Below, piece by piece: positions 48,877 through 61,311 of a stretch of 64,000 nt of DNA (position 1 is its first letter; every line of letters starts with the position of its first letter). The DNA is taken from assembly GCF_036320965.1 (NCBI RefSeq), contig NC_092251.1, forward strand, positions 5,921,001 through 5,985,000, in the 5' to 3' direction. This DNA is from Panulirus ornatus (lineage: Eukaryota; Arthropoda; Malacostraca; Decapoda; Palinuridae). The notes under the pieces were generated by a model. That model did not search any database and was not told the origin of the DNA. It was given only the letters and a program-made list of their open reading frames with translations. The position numbers and the translations under genes were made by a program.

Positions 48877-49904
48877 CTTGGCTACTTTTAGGGATAACTA
48901 TGTATCTCTTGGTAAGTATTTGAGGAAAAGTTTTTATTTTTGGCTAATTTGTAGGAATAATGGTTATTTTTCAGTCTAGTTTTAAGGGACTGCGGTCATT
49001 TCTTGTTTAGCTTTTAGGTATAAAGGCTATTTTTTCCTTATTTCCGATATCTCTTGCCTACTGCTTCGAGAATGATAGCTATTTCTTGGTTATAATTTTA
49101 AGGATAACGGCTATTTCATTATTGTTTTATGGATAATAAGTATCACTTGAATGCTATGGTCAATATGGCTATATCTTGGCTATCAATTTTGGATATACTG
49201 GCTATCATATAAAGGTTACTGGCTATTTTTTGTGATTACTTTCAACTAATGTTTTGAGATACTGAAAATTTCTTGGCTATCATTTTTGGCATAGTGGCTA
49301 TTTGTATTGCCAAGTAATTTGAAGATTAACGGGCATTTAGGCCTATTTAGGTCCAAGTGACGTATGAAAAGATTCGCAAGGTCATCATCACCTCGATGAG
49401 CCTTTCTAGTTCTTGAAATTCAGAGTCGCTTAGCAATATTCTAGCTGACCATCGCTCTTCACTACCCTCTGTGTTGTGTCTTCGTAATTAATGTTTCTAC
49501 TTTGATGTCCAAAGGTCAATATACATTGATATCAATCCCTCCCCTACCCCCCCTTCCTCTCTCCCTCCCCGCTGACCCTACCTAACCTTTACACCACGCC
49601 GGGGTATAAACAGGAAGGTCCTTTGACCCCCTTAAGCGTGCAACACTGGCTTTATGTTTTGTCTCAGCAAGGTGACGAATCGAGGAAGACTGTGTAGTGA
49701 GGGTAGAGCCCCCCCCTCTAGCCTTGTGGTCCGGCACCTTCCCGGCTCCAGCCGCCACACGCTGCCGGTCGAACGAAGGTAAACACGCGGTGGGGAGCAC
49801 ACGCGGATCGCTAAACCGGCGAAGTGGTCAGGTACTTCAACAGTGAATAATGTGTTTAAATCAGTAGAAACCTCGACCGCTGCAGTAAAGAAGAGCAGGT
49901 TATA

Positions 49905-50285
49905 TTGCTCAACACCCTGGTGATGTGGAGTGGGGAGTAGACTGATGTTTTGACCATCCTGGTGGAGTGATGGGGAGGAGACCAAACTGTTTTAACACCC
50001 TGCTGAAGTAATGGCGAGCAAACTGAACCTGTTCAACACCATGGTGAAGTTATGGGGAGTAGTAGACAAATGTTCAACACCTTGGTAAAGTTATGGGGAG
50101 TAAACTAAACTTCAACACCCTGATGAAATTATGGGGAGAAAACTGAACTGTTCAACACCCTGATGAAGTTATGGGGAGTAGACTGAACTTCAACACCCTG
50201 ATGAAGTTATGGGGAGTACACTGAACTGTTCAACACCCTGATGAAGTATGGGGAGTAAACTGAACTCTTCAACACCCCGATCATG
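49905..50285. repeat. 40-bp minisatellite
   Basis: About nine copies of CAACACCCTGATGAAGTTAT followed by GGGGAGTAGACTGAACTGTT. Spacing is 40 bp, or 38 where two bases are lost (50113, 50153, 50191, 50231). Confidence 0.93.
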
Positions 50286-50542
50286 TAAAGGAGACTAAAC
50301 TGAACAGTTACACAACCGACCTTTTAACAACTCTGAACACCTGAGATGTATGGAACAAACTGATTAACTGCTTGACCAGGGCACACTCCCTGAGCTGGCG
50401 AGGTACAATGGTACAAAATGAAGGCAGACAGCAACAGAGTAATGGCTCGCCAATGTCCCGCTCACCCAAATGATGTAAACATAACGCTGGTACAAACTGC
50501 CTGGCATTCCTTCATTGAATATCCATTGTTTTGTAAAGATAT

Positions 50543-50543
<1 letters not shown>

Positions 50544-50592
<49 letters not shown>
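50544..50592. repeat. (GT)n microsatellite
   Basis: About 24 GT units, followed by GCGCGCGCGC. Confidence 0.98.
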
Positions 50593-50601
<9 letters not shown>

Positions 50602-50714
50602 CTGCCACCACCACCACAAGCAACACGCACATGTTGTAAGCCAACAGCTGAAAATGATTATCTGAACTTATTGCCTGAACGAGAGGGCTGATGAAAGACA
50701 TACTGTACGCTGGC

Positions 50715-50719
<5 letters not shown>

Positions 50720-50790
<71 letters not shown>
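50720..50790. repeat. (CT)n microsatellite
   Basis: About 35 CT units. Confidence 0.98.
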
Positions 50791-50796
<6 letters not shown>

Positions 50797-51970
50797 AAGC
50801 GTGGCTGGGCAAGGCTGGCTGGTTGGCTAGGTGGAGAGGGGAGAGGACGGTCGTTCGGGGGGGGTCCTCTCCACCGCCCCCCTCCGTCACATTATGATGG
50901 AGGACATGGTACAGGAAATGATGGCTAAGTGACCACCACGACCACCATCCTCCGCCTTGTTCAGATTGAACCCCCCCCTGAACACCACGGTGCTCCCGTA
51001 TGTGCACGACGGTGGAACCCTTGGCTGTGATGGGGCGAGGTCACAGTTAACCTCACCAGTCATCAAGCCTTCTTATTGTCCTAATCTCTATCTAGAACAA
51101 ATATCTAATTATCATCAGAATACACGTTGGTATATAATCGACTCAAAGACTAACAGGTCTGGAAGCGACAACCCAAGAACAAGTTATCTATTTACCTCGT
51201 CACCTGTTTAAGTGATGACTGTCTAAGAGCTGTAATAGATACATGCTCATCCTTGTGTCTATTTATCTATCTATCCATTTTCCTAGGATGTGTCGCCCTG
51301 TCTATCAACTCTGATTTTCTTTCTTGCCACACGAGCGGATATTTCATCGTGCGCTCCTACCCTCGCTGTGGGCGCTGGCGCAAGAGAGGGTCCAGAGTGC
51401 ACTTAGGGCCCGGGAACTGGGCCTCAAATGACTGAGTCACATTACAGGTTACATAATATGTGAACTGCTCATAAGGACTGGGCAACAATGACGGAACTAC
51501 GTAAGTTAAATATTGTCTACAGAGGCAGTGTAACAATGGCTTGGATTACAGAAGATATGTAATACTCGTCGTAGCATTCGAATATGCTCTTTTACTGTAG
51601 TCAAAGTGGGCCTGTAATAGCTGGACCTAGCCAATAAGAAATACTGAGTCACTTCGTGAGGCATTATCATAGGTTCATAGCTGGAGGGGGTGGCGGATCC
51701 TGGGGCTGGATGAAAGGGGTGAGGGGTCAAGACGAAGAGGAGGAGGGGGCGGTAAGAAGGGTTGACACCGGAGGTAATGTGAAATCGATATGGAAGGAGA
51801 CAACAGGAGGAGAGGAAGCTATGATAACATGACGTGGTGTGGTGAGGGATGACCCTGACCCCTAGGTGACAGCCTCCCGTCCCTGACCTACCCTCCATCC
51901 CCGTCAGTACGATCCCTAAGGGTCATCAGTGTATCCACCCAGCGGTTATGGAATTATTTTGTGTGTGCAG

Positions 51971-52183
51971 CGGCGGCCAGACGAGCTACTGACCACCTCA
52001 CTGCATGCCAGAGTTTGGGAGTCAAGTCCTGACCAGCGACTCAGGCCGCCGTCAACAGCAGGTTTCTCCACGTCTCCTGCAGAGGGAGCCTGATCCTCGT
52101 GTCAGAGGTCAGACCATAGTGCCTGACGGAGGGGGGAGGTCTTCCCTCCTGCTGGAGATGAGTCCTCTCGTTTGTCATGTTTG
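51971..52183 (+). other. Candidate 5' exon upstream of the hexapeptide-repeat model
   Basis: 213 bp between acceptor-like TTTTGTGTGTGCAG (ending 51970) and donor GTAAGT (52184). It holds an ATG at 52005 with a 59-codon ORF that reads through the donor into a stop. A 130-bp intron would join it to 52314. Because 52314-52363 has stops before the ATG at 52364, it would be untranslated in that model. Confidence 0.2.
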
Positions 52184-52363
52184 GTAAGTTAGAGATGGAC
52201 ATGGTGGCGTGGTACCTTAACAAGGTCTAACTATTGCCACGCTGCTGAAAGTCGCCCCTCGCGCTTGGCGATGAATTCCTACGTTCTTCCTTCTGCGTGA
52301 GGTTTCTCCCCAGCACAGCCTCACTAGTGCTTTCTGACCACCTACGTCATCACTACGACCAGG

Positions 52364-52490
52364 ATGGTGGCTCAGGCGTCGACCAGTCCGAGCTCAAAGT
52401 CTTCTGATGCCTCCACCACAACCCAGACAAAAAGTAAGTTTCAGTGCTACACTGAACGTCATTTCCTTCTCTTCTGTTAGCGTGACGGGC

Positions 52491-52576
<86 letters not shown>

Positions 52577-52689
52577 CCGGTGAATTATCTTGTGACTGAC
52601 TGGTGACAGGAAGCAACGAACTAGATAATGGTCGTTGAATCTCTTCCTATTTCTCTTTTATGCCAGGCCGACCGACACTGTCTTACCGT

Positions 52690-52782
<93 letters not shown>

Positions 52783-53372
52783 AAGAGCAGCAAGCACTTG
52801 GGGGGGGGGGAAAATCATCACGCTGGGGGACCCCTTGGCGTAAATCCCCCCCAGTGATGGTGACCCCCTCAGTTAATTCAGTTACGGGGCCCCTCTCAGT
52901 CAACAACCACAGCCAGTCGACTGGAGCCAGTTCAGCAGCTGGAGCCAGTTCAGCAGCTGGAACCAGTGCAGCAGCTGGAGCCAGTTCAGCAGCTGGAGCC
53001 AGTGCAGCAGCTGGATCCAGTTCAACAGCTGGAACCAGTGCAGCAGCTGGAGCCAGTTCAGCAGCTGGAAACAGTGTAGCAGCTGGAGCCAGTTCAGCAG
53101 CTGGAAACAGAGTAGCAGCTGGAGCCAGTTCAGCAGTTGGAACCAGTGCAGCAGCTGGAGCCAGTTCAGCAGCTGGAACCAATGCAGCAGTTGGATCCAG
53201 TTCAGCAGCTGGAACCAGTGCAGCAGCTGGAGCCAGTTCAGCAGTTGGAACCAGTGCAGCACCTGGAGCCAGTTCAGCAGTTCGGCCGACAGCTGCGTCT
53301 GGTCCAGCACTCGGCGTCGAGGCTGGGAAAGTTGAACACGTGTGTCGACCATGTTTGAGACTCGTAAAATGA
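52364..53372 (+). CDS. Candidate two-exon Ala/Ser/Gly/Thr hexapeptide-repeat protein
   Basis: Exon 1: acceptor TTTCTCCCCAG ends at 52313. The ATG at 52364 has ideal context (A at -3, G at +4) and starts MVAQASTSPSSKSSDASTTT. The donor GTAAGT at 52434 leaves one base. The 421-bp intron holds two (GA)n arrays. Exon 2: acceptor CCCCCCAG ends at 52854, and its first two bases complete a Met codon in phase. It then reads MVTPSVNSVTG, about 20 GASSAA/GTSAAA hexapeptides, and a unique end (VEHVCRPCLRLVK) before the stop at 53370-53372. The total is about 195 residues, low complexity, without a signal peptide; no family is recognised. AATAAA occurs at 53725. Lack of stops is not evidence, since the 18-bp unit is open in several frames. 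Phase match and absence of indels are. Confidence 0.3.
52495..52574. repeat. (GA)n microsatellite
   Basis: About 40 GA units, in the putative intron of the model above. Confidence 0.98.
52691..52780. repeat. (GA)n microsatellite
   Basis: About 45 GA units, 116 bp after the previous array. Confidence 0.98.
52915..53285. repeat. 18-bp minisatellite (36-bp higher-order)
   Basis: About 20 copies of CCAGTTCAGCAGCTGGAG/AA with no indel seen. Types GCCAGTTCAGCAGCTGGA and ACCAGTGCAGCAGCTGGA tend to alternate. At least two plus and two minus frames are open across it. Each unit has CAGCTG. Confidence 0.95.
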
Positions 53373-53460
53373 CTTCATGATTTCATGTTCCTTTTTGTGC
53401 TGCATGTGTTGCTTGTTAAGTACTTTATGGCTTGATATATGCGACACACACACACACACA

Positions 53461-53463
<3 letters not shown>

Positions 53464-53528
<65 letters not shown>
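53464..53528. repeat. (TA)n microsatellite
   Basis: About 32 TA units after a short CA run. Confidence 0.98.
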
Positions 53529-53530
<2 letters not shown>

Positions 53531-54015
53531 CATTCGACCAGTGTTGCCACCGTTGGGATCTTCAACGAAGGACCGGTATAATCAACAACTCAGCGTCTCT
53601 CCATCTCATCGTACACATTGAGACCGTTACTGAAGAGCTGGTAGACTGATATCATATCTATAACCCCCCATGACTTTCGCTATTTACGTTTTCCATAAAT
53701 ATAATGAAAAAAAAAAAGGATACTAATAAACCGTTTATTTCTGGCACATGTGGGTCATATCTTCGCCCTGTGGGATTCAATTTACAAATCATTAGGGCGT
53801 AAGCCACGTCCGACCGGCTCTCATATATTACCGGGAGTAATTCACTCGTAACGTTAACTGCTGTCATTGCTCATCATTTCCTGCCTCATTAACTCTCGTG
53901 ATGATCATGTTGCCGTCGCGATGGCTCGCTCCCTCAAGGTGGTTGCGTGAGGGAGGGAGGGAGGGAGGGAAGGAAGGAAAGGAGAGGACGCATCTCCCTC
54001 CCTCTCCTTACCATC

Positions 54016-54018
<3 letters not shown>

Positions 54019-54086
<68 letters not shown>
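54019..54086. repeat. (GA)n microsatellite
   Basis: About 34 GA units. Confidence 0.98.
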
Positions 54087-54088
<2 letters not shown>

Positions 54089-54331
54089 AGCTCCCAGAAT
54101 GGCTCTCGAGCTGTTAGGACGCCGTTGGTATCCACGTGAGGCGCGGGGGTTTCCGGGCCTGGGAGGTGGGTATCGAGGCTCACGATAAAGAGGTCAATTC
54201 GGAAGTCGGTGCTGCATGAAATCGACTGGAGGATGGTATTGCTTTTTCAGCAGATCCACGGCCCCCACCGCTCCCGCTCCCTCCCTCCCTCCCGACACAC
54301 GTCTACACCCGCGTACCTCTCTCTCTCTCTT

Positions 54332-54335
<4 letters not shown>

Positions 54336-54413
<78 letters not shown>
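54336..54413. repeat. (TA)n microsatellite
   Basis: About 39 TA units after a short CT run. Confidence 0.98.
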
Positions 54414-54415
<2 letters not shown>

Positions 54416-54924
54416 AACGCACAGCTTTCCTGTGACCTTCTAGACGATGGATTAAGGTGGAACATATCAGCAAATTCAGATCTTCCAGTCATCATGTCTA
54501 CATTCGACGTAGATTCAAGACACTTGGACTCCCTGTGTACGTGAACCCAAGAACCTCCACACAACTTGCACTCCTCCTCAACTCAACCTGTGCCTCCCCC
54601 GCCTGGCCTCCTTCCCTTGCCCACCAAACAAGACGGACTAACAGAAAAGTTACAAAAAATGCCATGCGAAATTATTCTCGGTCTCTACACCGCCAGTCGA
54701 CAGGCACTGGTCCCCCTGACTCCCTCCAGCCACCACATAGACCTCACTACACCATCCCCACCACCGATACCTTCTGCCATCAGAGATCCCCCATCCTTGG
54801 GTTGCAGTTCGAAACCTTAACCGCATCGTGACCATCCAAGCTCGTACAAACCGCCACTAGAAAAGCCCCATCCATAGAGATGTGTGGCAGTAGGCGCGGT
54901 CTGATCGTGGAGGGCCAACTTGGG

Positions 54925-55215
54925 TGTGCTGAAATGGTTTGGGCATATGGAGGGAATGACCGAAGAAAGACTGAGTAAGAGGATCGATTTACGAGAAGTG
55001 GAGGGAGCAAGGAGAGGAGGGGAGACTGAGAGAGCGAAGGAGCCTTTGGGGTATCGGGGCCTGGACTTTCAGGAGGGCGAAAGGCGTGCATGGGATAGAG
55101 TGAACTGGATCAACGTGGCACACGGAGATCGACGTGCTATCAACGGACGTATTAAGCGTTCAAGGTAACCTAAGGAGCACCCTGTTAGGCTTTGCTGTGG
55201 TTGGCTGGCTCTGGT
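54925..55215 (+). pseudogene. RTE-like retrotransposon C-terminal tail fragment
   Basis: An open frame reads KWFGHMEGMTEERLSKRIDL, then GYRGLDFQEGERRAWDRVNW and ends RAINGRIKRSR at 55168. This is the post-RT WFGHxERM segment of RTE-like elements, here nearly full length. Downstream CTCTGGTTTCGTTACATAAC (55208-55227) resembles the 3' UTR border of the same family. Everything 5' of this segment is missing. Confidence 0.8.
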
Positions 55216-55717
55216 TTCGTTACATAACAAATGACAGACAGAATTTGGATGTGTCCAAATGAGACCTAAGTTCGTTTGACTATCATCAATTACAGTCTTA
55301 TTACTATCAACATCATCAATATTATCATTATCATCAAAGTTGTTTTCCTTATCACTAAAAGATTCTCTCTCCTTCACCCAGTCATCGGGGACACAGCAAT
55401 TGCCCCCGCCTGCGAGGATCGCGTCAGTGTGGGCACTGCCCCCTTGCACGCCCCCTGTACTTTCCACAGCAACCTCTGGCCGAGCCTCAGAACCTGTGGG
55501 CGCTGATCGGGGGGGAGGGCTTATCCCTCCCCCAGTGAGGTCCAGCGCAGCCTGAGTCAGCCGTAACACTCCAAGCTGCCCAACTTAATTTCTCAGTAAT
55601 TCAATACATGTGTCTGAGGGCTCCGGATTTTTCATACTTAGCAAGATTAAACTGGGTTCAGATAAAGGGGGGGGGGGAGATGATGGGGGAAAAAAAAAGA
55701 TACGGAAAAAGATACCT

Positions 55718-55719
<2 letters not shown>

Positions 55720-55794
<75 letters not shown>
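55720..55794. repeat. (GA)n microsatellite
   Basis: About 38 GA units, about 10 bp from the 3' end of the RT relic that follows. Confidence 0.98.
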
Positions 55795-55800
<6 letters not shown>

Positions 55801-55804
55801 CCCA

Positions 55805-56573
55805 ACGATATTCTGCCAAAAGGCGTGGCTATCTGGTCGTGCTTGACTGAACAATGCTGCTTCTATGCTGCCATACACACTTCATATATACCAGACCTGG
55901 GTTCAAACGGAATTGACTTCAACCCTATATCAAGCCTTCATATAAATGTTCCTGTAGTTGTCTCCTGCGTATTTCTTATTTCTCTTGGTAGTGGATCGAA
56001 AAAAAATCTTTCCAAATCATCTTTTAACGAACTCTCGTACAGTCAGTTCCATGTTTTGGTACGTCACAAGGTATTACTGCAATAAATGTTGTCCCTCGCT
56101 GAGATGCTTCCACATCCAACAAATATCATTTCTGATGCCGTCAGTTTGCTGCCATCAGCAACGAATCATGTTTCTTTCTCTTCTCTCTCCAAGGTGTAGG
56201 GAACGAGTTCTCTCAGCCTCTCGAGATAGCCCATATATTTCAATCACTTTTGGCCTTACTTGTCAGGTTATTCTAAATTCTAACCTGTTTACCTCCATCT
56301 GATGGATCGATAACCACATGACACAGGAGTAGTGATTCCTGCCTCTTATGCAGACATTCAGCATTTTCATTATCAACTTTCTCTCTCGCTAGGAATGCCC
56401 TAATTATCATACCACTCAATATCCTGGCTTAATAGCAGTAATTTCATCAACGTGCTTCTTAAAGTCAAGCTTCCTGTTTATGATAACTCCTAGACTGTGT
56501 CGGGGTTAAGGGTTTTTGTCTTGTTCAAACTCATCTCTCCGGTCAGACTTACTATCTCTTCCTTACATATATC

Positions 56574-56575
<2 letters not shown>
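55805..56575 (-). pseudogene. Non-LTR RT relic, thumb and C-terminal region
   Basis: Minus-strand frames align in order to the end of a Jockey/CR1-type RT protein common in decapods. DICKEEIVSLTGEMSL (near 56560) is followed by LGVIINRKLDFKKHVDEI (near 56490-56440), a decayed RxxYCS...W block (near 56320), YLERLREFVPYTLERREKER (near 56235-56175) and FFDPLPREIRNTQETTTGTF (near 56010-55950). SIPFEPRSGIYEVCMAA (near 55915-55865) and a final HDQI complete it. Several frameshifts and stops are present. The relic is bounded by a (GA)n array on the left and a (CT)n array on the right. Confidence 0.8.

Positions 56576-56578
<3 letters not shown>

Positions 56579-56648
<70 letters not shown>
56579..56648. 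repeat. (CT)n microsatellite
   Basis: About 35 CT units, adjoining the RT relic and inverted relative to the (GA)n at 55720. Confidence 0.98.
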
Positions 56649-56652
<4 letters not shown>

Positions 56653-57579
56653 ATCTCTTGTTATCATGCTCTTTCTCCATCCCGTCTCTGTTATCACTCA
56701 CCTCATTTCATTCAGCGATTGGCTTCGAGGAAGATATCTGTCCATGGCAAATCGCTCGGGTATCTCGTGTGTTATGACAGCTTTAGCTCTACAAAACAGC
56801 TGATACAGTAACCCACGTGCTTACTAGGCTCACAACATAAACAATGACATCCACTTAGACCAGATCAGCTGACGGCCAAGACTTCACAAGCGGGAGTTCG
56901 CCCTCCACCTCAGAGGGTGACCATCAGTCTACAAGACAGGGAGGGAGATCTATGGGATGTCCTACCTCACCCTAGCACCTGTGTGACATGGGAAAGCCCT
57001 GTGTGGGTGATTAATTACCTATTTGTACAGTAGGGGAGGGAGTTGCTTCCCCAACTCTTAAGCGTTCCCTACTGTCATACATCTTAAAATATATATGCCG
57101 TCCGCATTTACAATCTCATCATTCAATTAAATCCTCGTTTTAGTTTTCAACACTTTAAACTACCTGTCAGGTGTTTATGTACACGCTCTGTGTATGTGTG
57201 TGTGTGTTTGCACGTGTGTATATATGTAATGTACAAATCAATAATCTTTAAAATACACACGTAATCATCAACCTCATCGTTTTAAAGGTAAGGGACGTGG
57301 TCGACCATTTGTATGCTGACCAAATGAATATAAACAAGGGGGAGGGAGGGAGGGAGTGAAGTGTGCAGAATAAAAAGGCAAGGCCTCCCCTCTCTCACAC
57401 CTCACAGGCCTCCTCCCCTCCCTCCCTCCACACACACTCCCCCAAGGGAGCCAAACTTTCCCCGTGGGAATAACTATCAATCAGCCTCTTTACCCTGGCG
57501 GTCGGGGACAGACGCGGCGCACACCTCTGTCAGCTCCCCAGGGGGAGGAGTTTGGGCTGTTCTCTCCCCGGCCGTAGGG

Positions 57580-57825
57580 ATGGTTATGGCAAGTGAGGCG
57601 ACACAGGTGCCGCCTGTTGACGCTCATTACCAGGCGGGAGATACACTTGCCATACACTTGTTTTCCCGAGGGTGTTGCGCGCCGTGTGAGGAGCTACTGC
57701 CTGACGCGGGTGTTCAGCTGATGGTTGCTGATGATGACTGTGTGTTGTCTCACCTCCCAAACTGCTCGCTATTACCCTCCCGGACCTTCCCACAGTTTCG
57801 TAAAGCTTTCTGTCGGTCTTGATAT
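57580..57825 (+). other. Short ORF with a CxxC-like motif, unknown
   Basis: From an ATG at 57588 the frame reads ASEATQVPPVDAHYQAGDTL, then IHLFSRGCCAPCEELLP, and ends at about 57822. CCAPC superficially recalls a thioredoxin active site, but spacing to later elements does not fit. The region lacks simple repeats. Probably chance. Confidence 0.1.
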
Positions 57826-58416
57826 CTTTTGTCCTTGATGTGAATGTGTGCAAATTAAGCTATTCTTCGTTTGTTCTCGACGCCACCTCGCGGGGGAGGG
57901 GAGGGCAAATACGTATATGAAGAGGATAATCAGATGCTTTGTACAGCGTAATGTGTTCTTGATGCCTCTGCTCTGGTTTAACAGTGTCTGATGCTTTATG
58001 AAACGCTACGGTGTCTACCACAACTTTCGATGCAGAGATTTTCAAATAATATTTTCTAAATCTTATCAATATACTGCCTTAACATAACATATAAAGCAAA
58101 GAAAAAATAAATGAATACAGAGTTAACTATCTCCAAAGCTTTTTTCGCAGTCTTTTGATATATTCGAACCTAAACCTTCGTTTTCAAGTCCCAATTTCAT
58201 ACGGTAAACAAGCTAGTCATGTCGAGCCAATATGAACCATTAAACTCTTCAAGCCATTCCTAATTCATTTCTCCAGGACGAAAGAGATTATTACCAGCAC
58301 GACACGATAATACCACAATAGTAGACTCATAATGTTGATGATTGGATGGGGGATGTCCCCAAGCAACCGTCCTGCTTACCACCAATGTTTGGGATGGGTT
58401 TCATTAAGTCTCCACA

Positions 58417-58421
<5 letters not shown>

Positions 58422-58484
<63 letters not shown>
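58422..58484. repeat. (CA)n microsatellite
   Basis: About 31 CA units. Confidence 0.98.
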
Positions 58485-58487
<3 letters not shown>

Positions 58488-58863
58488 CCACTCACTCTCA
58501 TGCTTTCTAACACTCATCTAGGCCTGCCCATCCATCATCTAAACTTCCTATCAGGTCACCTAGGCCTACTAATCCTTGATCAAGGCTTCATACCTCACCT
58601 CCCACTATCTTCATTTATACCTCCTCCTTCCCCTCTCCTGTCTTTCACCTAAGCCACAGACAAGTCGACAAGTAACATTCCCGATAACTGATTATATTCG
58701 ACAAATCGCTAAAAGGAGGAGGGCAGACTGACCGGAAAATCACGATAACACAATAGATAAAGAAATGATATAAAAATTTTTAATAAAATATAATACATGG
58801 CACGGGGAAACAAGCCTGCACATGAATGCTTCCCGAAAACACTGGAAGCTTAAGGCAAACTCA

Positions 58864-59585
58864 ACGTGACAACCTGTGTTAATATACCACAAGGCTCGCT
58901 CCTACACCCCATTCTTATTATATATGTACATCGGTGATATGAAAACTCAAACGCCTACATTCTCTTTACTTATATCAATGACCTGGAGACGCAAGCTCAA
59001 ATTTTGCTCTCGAAGCGAAAACAGAATACAAAACCATAACAAAGGAATACTATTTGACCTGAACAAACTGATGGAATGGTCGGACACATGGACTTCGAGG
59101 TATACAAATTCAGCGTCGAGGATTCTGGTGATAGATACATCACACACACAACTACGTTATGTTTGGTAAACCTGAAGCGTAAGAAAACGACCTTAGATTA
59201 TCATCAGCAGATGCAATGCTTTGCTGCACCTAATAAATGAAACAAAATGCTCGCCTTCATTGTGGAAAGTAAGACGCAATCCTAATCCTTTACAGAGCCC
59301 TGGTCAGACCACATGTGGAGCAGGCTGGTTCATTTCTGGTCACCAAACTTCGTCGAAAACGAAGACAAGACGAGAAGGGATATGAGAGAGGACAACAAAA
59401 CAAACTATGTCACTCACACTTAAACTTTATGAAGCAAGGACGCAGAAATCTAAAATCATTTTCTGTGAAAAAGCGCAAACGTGGAGGAGATTTAATCTAT
59501 CTTTTCAAAACAGTGAACGTTTTTCTTAAAGCAAACTCACAACGATTTCTACACTTCAGACAGATGTACAATGTATTTACTTAAC
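58864..59585 (+). pseudogene. Jockey/CR1-type RT relic
   Basis: Plus-strand frames give the palm-to-thumb order. IPQGSLLHPILIIYVHR (58885-58935) represents PQGSVLGPILFIIYIND. Then come YINDLETQAQ, LNKLMEWSDTWTSRYTN (59059-59110), NKMLAFIVES (near 59248), PWSDHMWSRLVHFWSPNF (near 59299-59350) and the thumb RGDLIYLFKTVNVFLKANSQ (59493-59552). Frameshifts separate at least three pieces. Sequence after 59585 may be its 3' UTR but cannot be proved. It is one old insertion of about 720 bp without a 5' part. Confidence 0.82.
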
Positions 59586-60929
59586 ACTGCAATACACTGC
59601 CAAACTGAAAATTGCATCTATATATATACAACACGGTCAACATAACATGATATAAATTATTACCGAATAATCCGGTTAATGAACACTGGTAATATGCAAG
59701 TAATCAAAATTTTCTCTTCTTTCCAGAGTAGCGTCTGAAGTTCCTCTTCCTCGGAATATCCAGCATATGTAACTAAATAGGAATGTTTTCCATTCATCTT
59801 TTTCTGTTTTCATGTACATGAAGCTCCGTCAGGACTGCTTTCCCATCTGCAGGTGTGCCTGAGGGAGTGGTGAGCGAGGAAGACCACCTTCTGCTTAACT
59901 ATCTCGTCTGCTTAAACATCGTAAGACTCTGGGATATCTTAATGTCCTCCGGCAGGTACCCCTCGTCGTAGACCATGAGGTCTTCTGTTATCTGGAGATC
60001 TCGGTGCCAGTCAGGAAGGAAGGTACTTCATGCCACTGTCCTCGTCCACAGTGGCAAAAAATAAAACACTATGATCCTTCACCTCTCAAAATTACTGGGA
60101 TATACCTGGTCACATTGGCTTCAGAAATACTCGAGAGGTCTTTCAGCACATCCCTACCTGCCCTCATACTTCAGGTCCGTTCTCCACCTTCACATTACTG
60201 GGAGACACTCCAGGTCCGTCCTCCAGCTCGACACTGCGCCGAGAGGCACTGTGAAGTATCGGTGATGGCTTGAACGTCAGACTTCCTGGTGAGGGCTGTG
60301 GATGGTGCACGGTGGTGGAACTGGGAGGGGTGATGAAGTGGCCTGAAACAAGGGCAGTTGGTGCCACTTATCTGATGACCTGAGGCCCTGGGTTGTGCCG
60401 GCTGTGCTGGATGGCTATCTCAAGTGAGGCGGAGAGGGGTTGCCGCCCTGCCCGCATGACGCAGCTCTGGGTAACCTCAAAAGTTGGTGAGAGTCTTGAG
60501 AACGTGTGAATGGAGAGAGTTTACGGTAAATGTGAACATATATAAGGTGGTGAGGTACAGCAGGAGGATGAGATAGGATGGTTTGAGTGAGTATGAACGG
60601 GATGGACCTGGAGGAGGAGGGGAGTGGACGTGACAGCAAGTGATACCATGGTGGGCTAGAAGGACTCACAGGAGTCCATGGCGTAGAAGGAGATCCCGAG
60701 CGCTGTAAGGTCAAACAGACAGGTACGTCTGAAGGTACTGTAGTCCCGACCATGTTATATATGAATGTGAGTCTTGGGTCTTTAAACGTAAGAGAAAGGA
60801 AGAAGGTTGGATGCGATGGTGATGATACGCGTTGAGGATGATACAGTGTCGAGAGGCAGGCTGACGGCTTGAAGAACGACGGTGTAAGGGAGAGGTGTTG
60901 GTGGTGGTGTAGTAAGAGGACCGACGTGC

Positions 60930-61190
60930 TTGTGATGAGAGGGGTCCAGACATATGGAGAATACAAGAGAAGAATAACTAAGAGAATCTATGTTTCAGAA
61001 CTGGAGGGAAGCAGGGAGAGTTGGATGGATGGATGGAGTGAAGGAGGCTTTGGGGTATCAGGGCTTGAACATTCAGGAGGACGAGAGGGGTGCATGGGAA
61101 AGAATGAACTAGATCGATGTTACAGGGGGGCGACGTGCAGTCGGTGGCCTGAAACAGGCTATGTCAATCAGTCAAGCAGTTCGTTTGTTC
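60930..61190 (+). pseudogene. RTE-like retrotransposon C-terminal tail fragment
   Basis: The frame reads TYGEYKRRITKRIYVSELEG, then WMDGWSEGGFGVSGLEHSGG, against the usual GHMERM...RITKRIYVSELEG...WMDGVKEALGYRGLNIQE of RTE-like elements. A frameshift then exposes a GCDVQ-like block near 61125. A (GT)n array starts 40 bp downstream. This is the third separate tail fragment in the window. Confidence 0.75.
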
Positions 61191-61230
61191 CCAAAACCAC
61201 CTTACTCAGGCGGGAAAGGCAATTAGGAGT

Positions 61231-61234
61231 GTGA

Positions 61235-61308
<74 letters not shown>
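61231..61308. repeat. (GT)n microsatellite
   Basis: About 39 GT units with a GA interruption at the left. Confidence 0.98.

Positions 61309-61311
<3 letters not shown>

Noticed and set aside
49598..49615. TATA box (GGGGTATAAACAGG)
   Set aside because: No initiator or convincing ORF downstream.
57580..57825. Thioredoxin-like protein from the CCAPC motif
   Set aside because: The spacing between CCAPC and the following GVQLMVADDD is too short for a thioredoxin fold, and the rest does not align.
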